Positions 1 through 7,938 of a stretch of 64,000 bases of DNA are shown here, in pieces. Positions within the stretch are counted from its first letter, which is position 1. Each line of letters starts with the position of its first letter. Where the stretch lies: the NCBI GenBank assembly GCA_036567945.1, contig DATCTM010000082.1:6280-70279 (forward strand). Reading direction: 5' to 3'. The notes below the pieces were generated by a model. It had not been told where the DNA came from. It searched no databases and worked only from the letters and a program-made list of their open reading frames with translations. Origin of the DNA: BRH-c54 sp036567945. Its GTDB lineage: Bacteria > Bacteroidota > Bacteroidia > Flavobacteriales_E > Vicingaceae. The translations under genes and the position numbers were made by a program.

Positions 1-2165
1 ACTTTGAAGGTATATTTTCCGGGAGGTAATGGTGAATAAGTTACAAATGTTTGTTTGGTTATTGGTCTCCAATCTTCATCTAACCCTTCTAACATGTATT
101 TGTAATTTACCGCTTCAGGGTTAGTCATACAAATGCTATTGTAATAAAAAGCAACAGCTTTTTCTCTATAACTCAACTCTATTCCATCTGCTAAAGCTCT
201 TTCTTCTAAGTTTACCATCAGTTTATTAATGAAGGTAATTGGTTCTAACAAATTTTGTTGCTCATACTTTTTGTTGAGATGTATTAACCCTTCAATGGTT
301 CCAAACCATAAATCACCGGCATTATCTTTATATGTCGCGTTTAATTTAGATTCAATACCCTTATACCCCATTTTATTGGTATAGGTATAAAATTGTTGCT
401 GTTTTTTATCGTATTTGTTCAATCCTTTATTGGTCCCTACCCATATATTATCTTCATTATCTATATTGATAAACGAAATGTAATTAGACAACATTCCATC
501 TTTCACAGTAATTTCTTGTATAATTTTTTTACCATTAAAAACCAAAATACCTTTTCCATCTGTCCCTATCCAAAGATTCCCTTCATTATCTTCTATCATA
601 CATACAGCAGTAAACTGCTTTTCTAATTTAATCTTTTGAATTTCAGCTCCATCAATTTTACTCAATCCTTTATCTTTTGCTCCCACCCAAAGCACATTAT
701 TTTTATCGGTATATAAACAAGAAATATCATTTCCTCCTAAACCGTGAGATTGAGAAAGTCTGTCTGCCAACTGATTTTCAACTTCATAATAGACTAAGCC
801 ATCTGTTGTACCAACCCATAGGTTATTTGATTTATCTACTTCTAAAGCTGTAATAAATGGTTGACTCATAAAAGCATTGATGCGGTAATTACTTTGAAAT
901 CGTTTACTTTTGGGATTATACTCTAACATTCCGCCCCCCCAAGTTCCTATCCACAAATTGTCTTTTTTATCTTTTTTGATAAAACGAATATCAGTATAAA
1001 ACAATCCATTATTTTCGTTGAATTGCTGTTTTAATGTTAGCTTATCGTTCGTTTTACTAAAAACACTAATCCCAGCTCCTGTTCCTATCCAAAAATTACC
1101 GTTTTTATCTTGCTGAATAGCTTTTGTTTGTTCATTTAATAATCCTTCATTCTTACCATAGCTTACTAGCTGAAAACCTTTAAAAATAAGTAACCCTGTT
1201 TCTTTACTTCCAATTAATAAATTTCCTTCTCTATCCACTGCAAAACTTCTAATATTATTGTCGAACAGACCTTTATCTTTATTAATAGTTATGATTTGCT
1301 CTTCATTTATCATTGATATTCCTCCTCCCCAAGTACCTATCCAGCAGTTGCCTTTTAAATCTTCAGTAATGGTAGTTATCCAATTGGAGGCAATACCATC
1401 TCGCATAAAGTCATAAATCTTAAATTCGTGAGCAGCTGTATATCGGTACAATCCTCCATTGTATGTTCCTAACCATAAATCACCATTACTTGCCTCATAC
1501 ATACAGGTAATTTGAAAATAATTAGACATTCCTTCTATCTGAAAATTGCTGAATTCATCTTTTTGTGATTGATATTGCTTTATCCCCACATCAGTAACAA
1601 AACAGGAATTCCCATTTTTTAAACTCAATACCTGATATACAATATCACTTACCCCATCCTGACCTTTGTATTGTTTAATTTTTAACGAATCTTTATTAAT
1701 TTCATAAGGATTAAGCACCTGAATAGCTCCTTCTTTATATGTCCCTATCCACAGACTACCATTTTTAGTAAAAGAAAATGAGGTTATATCTGCCTGAAAA
1801 TTAAAAATAATACTTGCTTTTCCTTGTTGAATTAAAGAGACTCCTCCTCCTTCATGACCAACCCATAAATTCCCTAACGTATCTAATATCAGTGATTTTA
1901 CTCCACCTTCAGCTAACCCATCTTCAGTAGAAAAATTGGTAAACTCCTTACCATCAAAAGCAGAAAGACCGCTTGCTGTACCTAACCAAAGTTTACCTTT
2001 TTTATCTTGAGTTATAGCATAAACTCCCGACTGAGCCAAACCTTCTTTTACACTGTAATTGTCAAAATGATAATGTTGGGCAACAATAAAATTGGTAAGC
2101 AATATAAATAAACTGCTTACTAAGAATCGAAATATCCTTTTTTGACAACTAGTTATAAACTTCAA
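1..2165 (-). CDS. Two-component regulator propeller protein with Y_Y_Y domain, N-terminal part (truncated by window edge)
   Basis: Reading the minus strand from a TTG at 2165 gives one uninterrupted frame to the left edge, about 721 codons. It opens with a signal peptide (FRFLVSSLFILLTNFIVAQ) and then runs through many short propeller blades with the motif G-x-L-W-[IVL]-G-T (GKLWLGT, GNLWVGH, GSLWIGT, NNLWVGT, GNLWIGT, DNIWVGT, GDLWFGT). The last part ends in SPLPPGKYTFKV, the hallmark of the Y_Y_Y domain that follows these propellers. Proteins of this build go on to a membrane helix and then a histidine kinase or a LuxR/LytTR-type output; that part lies outside the window, so the output is unknown. 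No ATG is in frame between the upstream stop (TAG, just before the TTG) and the signal peptide, so TTG is the likely start. Confidence 0.85.
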   Translation of the reverse strand, partial: MKFITSCQKRIFRFLVSSLFILLTNFIVAQHYHFDNYSVKEGLAQSGVYAITQDKKGKLWLGTASGLSAFDGKEFTNFSTEDGLAEGGVKSLILDTLGNLWVGHEGGGVSLIQQGKASIIFNFQADITSFSFTKNGSLWIGTYKEGAIQVLNPYEINKDSLKIKQYKGQDGVSDIVYQVLSLKNGNSCFVTDVGIKQYQSQKDEFSNFQIEGMSNYFQITCMYEASNGDLWLGTYNGGLYRYTAAHEFKIYDFMRDGIASNWITTITEDLKGNCWIGTWGGGISMINEEQIITINKDKGLFDNNIRSFAVDREGNLLIGSKETGLLIFKGFQLVSYGKNEGLLNEQTKAIQQDKNGNFWIGTGAGISVFSKTNDKLTLKQQFNENNGLFYTDIRFIKKDKKDNLWIGTWGGGMLEYNPKSKRFQSNYRINAFMSQPFITALEVDKSNNLWVGTTDGLVYYEVENQLADRLSQSHGLGGNDISCLYTDKNNVLWVGAKDKGLSKIDGAEIQKIKLEKQFTAVCMIEDNEGNLWIGTDGKGILVFNGKKIIQEITVKDGMLSNYISFINIDNEDNIWVGTNKGLNKYDKKQQQFYTYTNKMGYKGIESKLNATYKDNAGDLWFGTIEGLIHLNKKYEQQNLLEPITFINKLMVNLEERALADGIELSYREKAVAFYYNSICMTNPEAVNYKYMLEGLDEDWRPITKQTFVTYSPLPPGKYTFK
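934..940 (-). repeat. G7 homopolymer tract inside the propeller sensor gene
   Basis: Seven consecutive C on the plus strand (G on the coding strand) encode part of a glycine run in a propeller blade. Such a tract is conspicuous in AT-rich DNA whose glycine codons are mostly GGA and GGT. Confidence 0.8.
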
Positions 2166-2195
2166 TTTATGAAACTATTAGAATAAAATACAAAC

Positions 2196-2225
2196 CAAAA
2201 ATACAATAAAGAATAAGATTATCAA
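2196..2225 (-). promoter_or_regulatory. Promoter of the propeller sensor gene
   Basis: On the minus strand TATTTTTG (2196-2203) fits the Bacteroidota -7 element TAnnTTTG, and a TTG at 2223-2225 lies 19 bases upstream as the -33 element. The start codon is about 30 bases downstream. Confidence 0.6.
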
Positions 2226-2268
2226 CTGATTAGAACAAAGTTTTAATAAACATATTATTAACTAATCC

Positions 2269-3150
2269 TTAAAAATACAACCAATAAAAGTTAGTAGTAC
2301 CATTACTATTGAACTCTACTGTAGGTAATGGAAATTTCAAAAATCCAAAAGTTCCTAAAACCATATTAGCGAACTTACTTTTAGTTTTTATACGAGTTAA
2401 ATCAATATCTAATGAAAGATAATATTGGCGTTTACGCTCAATATCAGGAAAAGCATTATTGTTAAACGCTCCTAACATTCCATCAGCTCCATAACCAATA
2501 GCAATATTAAACCATTTAGGGAATTTAGTTTCTTCACTTAAAAATGAGGCAATATTAGCACTCATCCAATAAGTTTGTCCGTTATAGTCTTTTAACATAT
2601 TTTGAGCTAAATTTTCACCTAGTAAGTTTGGGCGTTTTTCCGAATATTCAGTTTGATGAAAAGAATATTTAAGTAATACTCGTTGTTCTTGCCATGCCAA
2701 TTGCTGAGCTATAAAAAATCCAGATCCGGCAGTATTTACAGCTACATCTCCCCAAGAAAATCCCCAATCGGATGAAAAACCGTCAAAAACTTCCACGGAA
2801 GTTAGAAGAAATAACCCCAACGTTCCGCCATACCACACCGATTTTTTCTCACTTACTCCACTCCATTTTAAAGCTTCATAACCGGCAAACCCAACATAAT
2901 AAGCCGTAACTCCATGACCGATTTTATCCATTTGGAGCCACTCGTCATTATCATTAAAAAAGTGAAACGAAGAACTAGGAACATCTTTATACCAAAGCGT
3001 ATAAAGTCCTGTCATTGCAGTAGTATAACCAACCGTTTCTGCTACAATAACCGTTTTTAATCTTTTATTATTAATAGTATCCTGTTGAGCAAACAATCGG
3101 TTGCTTACTGAAAATACTATCGCTAATATGAAAAATTGGTATTTAGTAAT
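2269..3150 (-). CDS. DUF2279-like exported protein
   Basis: The protein has the pattern of the DUF2279 (YfiM-like) family: a conserved DKIGHGVTAYYVGFAGYEAL segment followed by WYGGTLGLFLLTSVEVFDGFS and DVAVNTAGSGF. Function is unknown; family members are membrane or periplasmic. The first canonical start is TTG at 3096, which begins inside the signal peptide (only FAQ remains). The frame is open upstream to a stop at 3160-3162, and codons from an ATT at 3150 (or ATC at 3153) encode ITKYQFFILAIVFSVSNRLFAQ, a complete signal peptide, so a rare ATT/ATC start is proposed. The gene begins 16 bases after the stop of the PorE-like gene and is probably co-transcribed with it. If the rare start is wrong, the CDS begins at 3096. 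Confidence 0.75.
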   Translation of the reverse strand: MTKYQFFILAIVFSVSNRLFAQQDTINNKRLKTVIVAETVGYTTAMTGLYTLWYKDVPSSSFHFFNDNDEWLQMDKIGHGVTAYYVGFAGYEALKWSGVSEKKSVWYGGTLGLFLLTSVEVFDGFSSDWGFSWGDVAVNTAGSGFFIAQQLAWQEQRVLLKYSFHQTEYSEKRPNLLGENLAQNMLKDYNGQTYWMSANIASFLSEETKFPKWFNIAIGYGADGMLGAFNNNAFPDIERKRQYYLSLDIDLTRIKTKSKFANMVLGTFGFLKFPLPTVEFNSNGTTNFYWLYF

Positions 3151-3166
3151 GATTCCTGATTATTAG

Positions 3167-5119
3167 TTATTCAACCACTTTAAAAGCAGTCCTCCTGTTT
3201 TCCGCTCTTCCTTCTTCCGTATCGTTATCAGCAATTGGAGAAGTATCTCCGTAGCCTTTAGTTAACAATCGATTAGCATCAATTCCATTGCTTACCAAAT
3301 AATCTTTTACTGCTTTTGCTCTATTGTCTGATAAAATTTGATTGTCTTTTTTATTTCCAACATTATCGGTATGTCCACCCAATTCAATTTTTAAGTTCGG
3401 GTTTTCATTTAAAAAAGTTACTAATTTATTTAACTCTGCTTTAGATGTTGGTTTTAAATCGAATTTAGCTGTTTCAAAAAATACATTTTTCAACACCACT
3501 TCTTTACCCGCCTGAATTCTACTTAAAGGAACATCTTTTTTAAATGGATCGTAAGAAGTTCCATGCGTTAATTTAAAATTCTCTGAATAAAACAAATAAC
3601 CTTTTTTAGAAACATTCAGTGCGTATTCTTTATTAGGAGGCAAAGAAACCAAGTATTTTCCTGTTGCTCCATCCGAAAATGAAGTTACAACAACATTACC
3701 AGTTTCTATATCTATTAACTCAAATTTTGCAGCTAATTTATCATTATTACTTTCATCATAAACAATACCTGATAAATAAGTAACTTCCTCTGCTCTGGCA
3801 TGTTCTGGCAATTCAAATTGATATAGATCTAAACTACCCAAACCACCTTCTCTATCAGAAGCAAAATAAGCTGTCTTTCCATCAGCACTAACTAACAAAC
3901 TGTTTTCATCATTATGCGTGTTAATGGGATAACCTAAATTTACAGGAGTAGTCCAATCGCCATTTTCATCTTTAGTAGATTTATAAATATCTAATCCCCC
4001 CATACCCGGATGTCCATTAGAAGAAAAATATAAGGTTTTACCATCAGGATGAATAAACACCGATTCTTCTGTTGCAGCAGTATTAATAATATTACTTAAT
4101 GGTGCTGGTTTAGACCATGAACCATCTGCCTGAATTTCTGTCATATAAATATCTTGTTGTCGGTCTTGACCTCTTCCGAAGCCTCTTATAAAATAAAGTG
4201 TTTTTCCATCAGACGAAAAAGAGGGTTGGGTTTCCCAATTTCTGGAATTTACCGGTTCTCCTAAGTTTCTTGGAAAACTCCAATCATTTCCTGATTTAAA
4301 TGAATAGAACAAATCACAACTTCCAAAGCCATTTTTACCTTTTCCGTAACCTTCATAAGGGTCGGCACAAATCGTGAAAATTAAAAAATTTCCGTTAGCC
4401 GATAAGGTTGGAGCACCTTCGTTGTTATAACTGTTTACACCTTTTACATTAATACTTGTTTTCCAATTATGACCATCAAAATAACTTACAAAAAAATCTT
4501 CATTAAAACCTGTTGGCGTACTTGGATCATTTAATCTTCTGGTGTAGAGCAAGGTTTTTCCATCTGCCGAAAGAGCCGGAAAATATTCAGGAAGTTCCGA
4601 ATTTACACCTTTCCCCATGTTTTTGGGTTCAAAAGGCACAGGGTTTTTCAATGCTTCAATAGCAAACTCACAATCTCTTAACCCATCGTTAGCCAGGTTT
4701 TTCATCATAAGTGGAGCATCTGTAAACTTAAAATAGTTAGTAAAATGTTTTTTAGCCTCTTCATATTTTCCAACTTTTAAAAGTAAGGCTCCTAAAGAAG
4801 CATGGGCTTCAGGAAATAAATCATACTTAGCCTCAATAGATTTAGTATAATAAATGATAGCTTGCTCGTAGTTAGCTTTTTCGGTATAAACATAAGCCAA
4901 TAACAAAGCAGCTTCTGCAAAATTTGGATCTTTTTCTAAAGCTTGTAAAAATTTTATTTCTGCTAAGTCATTATTACGAGAATCATATAAACCCTTACCT
5001 TCATTGAATAATTTAACTGCTTTTTTATTATCAGAACTGAGGGTTGGTTGTGCTACCGTACAGTTAATTAAAAAAAGTACGTTTACTATCGATAAAATTA
5101 TTTTTGTGATGATGTTCAT
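3167..5119 (-). CDS. PorE-like TPR / WD40-like (PD40) / carboxypeptidase-regulatory / OmpA protein
   Basis: 650 residues. Signal sequence at 1-24, with a Cys (LINC) that could be lipidated; TPR repeats at about 28-145; PD40-type propeller blades at about 175-440, seen as repeats of ALSADGKTLLYTR and FSSDGKTLYFIRG type; a carboxypeptidase-regulatory-like beta domain at about 450-530; and a C-terminal OmpA peptidoglycan-binding domain at about 540-650 with GGHTDNVG and NRRTAFKV. This order is the one described for PorE, a peptidoglycan-linked component of the T9SS, but Bacteroidota carry several such paralogues, so the specific role is inference. It lies upstream of and close to the DUF2279-like gene, and about 70 bases downstream of recG. 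A paralogue without the OmpA domain occurs at 52290-53909. Confidence 0.85.
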   Translation of the reverse strand: MNIITKIILSIVNVLFLINCTVAQPTLSSDNKKAVKLFNEGKGLYDSRNNDLAEIKFLQALEKDPNFAEAALLLAYVYTEKANYEQAIIYYTKSIEAKYDLFPEAHASLGALLLKVGKYEEAKKHFTNYFKFTDAPLMMKNLANDGLRDCEFAIEALKNPVPFEPKNMGKGVNSELPEYFPALSADGKTLLYTRRLNDPSTPTGFNEDFFVSYFDGHNWKTSINVKGVNSYNNEGAPTLSANGNFLIFTICADPYEGYGKGKNGFGSCDLFYSFKSGNDWSFPRNLGEPVNSRNWETQPSFSSDGKTLYFIRGFGRGQDRQQDIYMTEIQADGSWSKPAPLSNIINTAATEESVFIHPDGKTLYFSSNGHPGMGGLDIYKSTKDENGDWTTPVNLGYPINTHNDENSLLVSADGKTAYFASDREGGLGSLDLYQFELPEHARAEEVTYLSGIVYDESNNDKLAAKFELIDIETGNVVVTSFSDGATGKYLVSLPPNKEYALNVSKKGYLFYSENFKLTHGTSYDPFKKDVPLSRIQAGKEVVLKNVFFETAKFDLKPTSKAELNKLVTFLNENPNLKIELGGHTDNVGNKKDNQILSDNRAKAVKDYLVSNGIDANRLLTKGYGDTSPIADNDTEEGRAENRRTAFKVVE

Positions 5120-5141
5120 TTTGTTGTTTGTTTTATTATCT

Positions 5142-5163
5142 CGCTAAGACGCAGAGACGCTAA
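5142..5163. repeat. Locally GC-rich intergenic repeat, CGCTAA-N10-CGCTAA
   Basis: Between recG and the PorE-like gene, CGCTAAGACGCAGAGACGCT carries two copies of CGCTAA around two AGACGC/AGAGAC units. It is much more GC-rich than the surrounding spacer and resembles the short degenerate intergenic repeats scattered in many Bacteroidota genomes. Confidence 0.45.
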
Positions 5164-5189
5164 ATTATTTTCTAAATTTCTAATTTCTA

Positions 5190-7289
5190 TCACGCTATCC
5201 TACTCCAATTCGTTTTTTCTTTTACTAAAGCTGCTAAAGTAGTTCGCAAACGTACGTTTTTTTCCAATTGTAAATTAATATCTTCTTTCAACACATCTAC
5301 AGCAACATTTCTAGCTGCTTTTAAAATAACATTATCTTTAGCTAAATCTGCAATTTTCAAATTTAGTAAACCACTTTGTTGGGTTCCTTGTATATCGCCC
5401 GGACCTCTTAACCTTAAATCTACCTCTGCAATTTCGAAGCCATCATTAGTTCTTACCATAGTTTGCATTCTTAAACGAGCATCACTACTCAATTTATTAC
5501 CTGTCATTAATATGCAATAAGACTGCTCTGCTCCTCTTCCAACCCTTCCTCTAAGTTGGTGTAATTGCGACAACCCAAAACGTTCGGCACTTTCTATTAC
5601 CATTACCGAAGCATTTGGCACATTTACGCCTACTTCAATAACAGTTGTAGCTACCATTATTTGCGTTTCTCCTTTAACAAAACGCTGCATTTCAAAATCT
5701 TTATCTTCCGACTTCATTTGTCCGTGAACAATAGAAAGTTGATACTTGGGCTTTGGAAATTGTCTCGATAAACTTTCGTAACCATCCATCAAATCTTTAT
5801 AATCCATTTTTTGCGATTCCTGAATAAGCGGATAAACCACATAAATCTGTCTGCCTTTTTCAATCTCTTTTTCCATAAAACCAAAAAGTTTTAAGCGAGA
5901 AGAATCATACTGATGAATGGTTTTAATTTCTTTCCTACCCGGAGGAAGTTCGTCAATTACAGAAACATCCAAGTCGCCATAAAGTGTCATGGCTAAGGTT
6001 CTAGGGATTGGGGTGGCTGTCATCACTAACACATGAGGAACTGCTACGTTATTTTTCTTCCACAATTTGGCTCTTTGTTCCACGCCAAAGCGGTGTTGCT
6101 CATCTACAATAGCCAATCCTAATTGTTTGAATAGAACTTTATCCTCTAAAATAGCATGTGTGCCTATTAATATATGTAACGAACCGTTTTCTAGTTTCTC
6201 GTGAATTTCTTTACGTTCGGCAGTTTTTACAGAACCTGTAAGCAAGGCTATTTCTATAGGTAAGCCTTCAATTAATTCTTTTACTCCTGCAAAATGTTGT
6301 TGAGCCAATATTTCTGTGGGTGCTAACAAACAAGCTTGAAAACCATTGTCTAACGCCAACAACATCGTCATTAAAGCTACTATGGTTTTTCCGCTTCCTA
6401 CATCTCCTTGTAATAGTCGGTTCATTTGATGCCCGGAACCTAAATCTTTTCTTATTTCTTTAATTACTTTCTTTTGAGCATTGGTCAGTTCAAAAGTTAA
6501 CTTTTCATTGTAAAAAGTATTGAACAACTCCCCCACTTCATTAAAGACAAAGCCTTTCATTTGAATCGTGTTTACCGCTTTTTGACGCAATAAACGTAAT
6601 TGAAGAAAAAACAATTCTTCAAATTTTAAACGATAAATGGCTTTTTTCAATAATACTTCATCCTTTGGGGTATGAACATTAATTAATGCTTCCTCTCTTG
6701 ATATAAATTTTAAATTTTGAAGCAACTCATTAGATAAGGTTTCCGGAATATTTTTGTTAACCTGAGCAACTAAGTTTTTTTGGAGTTTAAAAATTCCTTT
6801 AGAGTTCAACCCTTTTGCTGAAAGTGCTTCAGTAGTAGAATAAACCGCTTCCATAGCAATTTCGTTGGTAGGTAACGCTTGAGTTACTTCATCCATTTCA
6901 GGATGGGTGATGTTATACCTGCCTTTAAATAAGGTTGGTTTGCCGTAAACAATATATTGCTGACCAATTTGTACGGAATTTTGCAACCATTTAATTCCTT
7001 TAAACCAAACCAACTCAATCTCTCCGGTTTCATCCTTTAAAATGGCAGTCATTCTTTTGGCACGCCTTTCTCCAACAATATTTTTGGTAATAACCTTTCC
7101 TTTAAGTTGGATATAAGCTTGGTCAGATGAAATTTCCGAAATAGTATATATTTTAGATTTATCTACATACCTGAAAGGAAAATATTCCAATAAGTGTTTG
7201 TAGGTGTATATACCTAATTCTTTTTTGAGCAGCTCACCTCTTTGTGGTCCTACTCCTTTTAAATATTCTATTTTGGTATCTAAAAACAC
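5190..7289 (-). CDS. recG: ATP-dependent DNA helicase RecG
   Basis: 699 residues, the usual RecG length. An N-terminal wedge/OB-fold domain covers about 55-150. The helicase core has Walker A GDVGSGKT near 293, DEQHRFG near 395, ATPIPRTL, and motif VI QLRGRVGRG near 580, followed by the RecG C-terminal DLRLRGPGDIQGTQQSG. RecG remodels stalled forks and branch-migrates Holliday junctions. The start is GTG at 7289 (GTG TTT TTA GAT); no ATG is available close by, and a -7 element sits about 20 bases upstream. Confidence 0.97.
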   Translation of the reverse strand: MFLDTKIEYLKGVGPQRGELLKKELGIYTYKHLLEYFPFRYVDKSKIYTISEISSDQAYIQLKGKVITKNIVGERRAKRMTAILKDETGEIELVWFKGIKWLQNSVQIGQQYIVYGKPTLFKGRYNITHPEMDEVTQALPTNEIAMEAVYSTTEALSAKGLNSKGIFKLQKNLVAQVNKNIPETLSNELLQNLKFISREEALINVHTPKDEVLLKKAIYRLKFEELFFLQLRLLRQKAVNTIQMKGFVFNEVGELFNTFYNEKLTFELTNAQKKVIKEIRKDLGSGHQMNRLLQGDVGSGKTIVALMTMLLALDNGFQACLLAPTEILAQQHFAGVKELIEGLPIEIALLTGSVKTAERKEIHEKLENGSLHILIGTHAILEDKVLFKQLGLAIVDEQHRFGVEQRAKLWKKNNVAVPHVLVMTATPIPRTLAMTLYGDLDVSVIDELPPGRKEIKTIHQYDSSRLKLFGFMEKEIEKGRQIYVVYPLIQESQKMDYKDLMDGYESLSRQFPKPKYQLSIVHGQMKSEDKDFEMQRFVKGETQIMVATTVIEVGVNVPNASVMVIESAERFGLSQLHQLRGRVGRGAEQSYCILMTGNKLSSDARLRMQTMVRTNDGFEIAEVDLRLRGPGDIQGTQQSGLLNLKIADLAKDNVILKAARNVAVDVLKEDINLQLEKNVRLRTTLAALVKEKTNWSRIA

Positions 7290-7308
7290 TTACAAAAACT
7301 GTATCAAA

Positions 7309-7316
7309 CAAAAATA
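7309..7316 (-). promoter_or_regulatory. Promoter -7 element of recG
   Basis: TATTTTTG on the minus strand matches TAnnTTTG and lies 20 bases upstream of the GTG start of recG. No clear -33 TTG was seen. Confidence 0.45.
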
Positions 7317-7383
7317 CTATTTTAATTCATCTGACGTTTTAAAAAATTACTTTAAAAGCTATATTTCTTGGCATGATATTCGT

Positions 7384-7391
7384 TATCTTTA
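7384..7391 (+). promoter_or_regulatory. Possible -7 element of the Spy/CpxP-like gene
   Basis: TATCTTTA matches TAnnTTTG at all but the last base and lies 41 bases upstream of the ATG at 7433. The same octamer occurs at 43351-43358 upstream of another gene. Confidence 0.35.
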
Positions 7392-7432
7392 CAGCAATAA
7401 AAATAATTCCAACCATCTAAAATTATAACATT

Positions 7433-7843
7433 ATGAAAAATTTAAAAATGATACTAGCCGCAACATTAATAGTTGCAGGAACTACAATGGTAAATGCACA
7501 AGATGCTAAAAAGAAAGAGTGCGACCATGCCCACAAAGCACATGCTGATCACTATGAAAAAGGTGAACATATGGAAAAGATGAAAGCCGAGCTAGAGCTA
7601 ACTGATGAGCAAGTAGCAAAAATTAAAGAAATTCATGCTAAAAGAGCTGAAGAAAAAAAAGCATTAAAAGACAAAATGCACGAATTGCACAAAGCTGAAA
7701 AAGAAGAAATAAAAGAAGTTTTAACCGAAGAGCAAGTAGAAAAAATGAAAGCAATGCATCATAAAAAAATGGAGCATAAACAAAAAAGAACTAAAGCTCC
7801 AACGGCTCAACCAATAAAAAAACAACCCTTAGAAAAAGAATAA
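7433..7843 (+). CDS. Spy/CpxP-like small exported helical protein
   Basis: 136 residues: signal peptide at 1-22 (LAATLIVAGTTMVNAQ), then a highly charged, His-, Lys- and Glu-rich helical body. Two copies of the motif L-T-[DE]-E-Q-[VA]-x-K-[MI] (ELTDEQVAKIKEIH and VLTEEQVEKMKAMH) are the LTxxQ-type motif of the Spy/CpxP family of periplasmic stress chaperones and metal-responsive proteins. The many histidines (DHAHKAHADHYEKGEH, MHHKKMEHK) suggest metal binding. The mature protein ends in a basic low-complexity tail. The assignment to the family is by motif only. A strong terminator follows directly, so it appears to be monocistronic. Confidence 0.7.
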   Translation: MKNLKMILAATLIVAGTTMVNAQDAKKKECDHAHKAHADHYEKGEHMEKMKAELELTDEQVAKIKEIHAKRAEEKKALKDKMHELHKAEKEEIKEVLTEEQVEKMKAMHHKKMEHKQKRTKAPTAQPIKKQPLEKE

Positions 7844-7861
7844 ATCAACATTAAAAGTTAC

Positions 7862-7897
7862 AAAAAAAGCTACCACAAAAAATGGTAGCTTTTTTTG
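7862..7897 (+). terminator. Rho-independent terminator after the Spy-like gene
   Basis: AAAAAAAGCTACCA pairs with TGGTAGCTTTTTTT across a short A-rich loop, giving a GCTACCA stem and a T7 tract, 18 bases after the stop codon. Confidence 0.85.
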
Positions 7898-7908
7898 TTT
7901 ATTAGGCG

Positions 7909-7916
7909 TACCTTTG
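7909..7916 (+). promoter_or_regulatory. Promoter -7 element of the ABC-F gene
   Basis: TACCTTTG matches TAnnTTTG and lies 22 bases upstream of the ATG at 7939, just beyond the preceding terminator. The -33 region overlaps the terminator stem and has no clear TTG. Confidence 0.5.
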
Positions 7917-7938
7917 CACCTCAAAAAAATTAAGCTTT

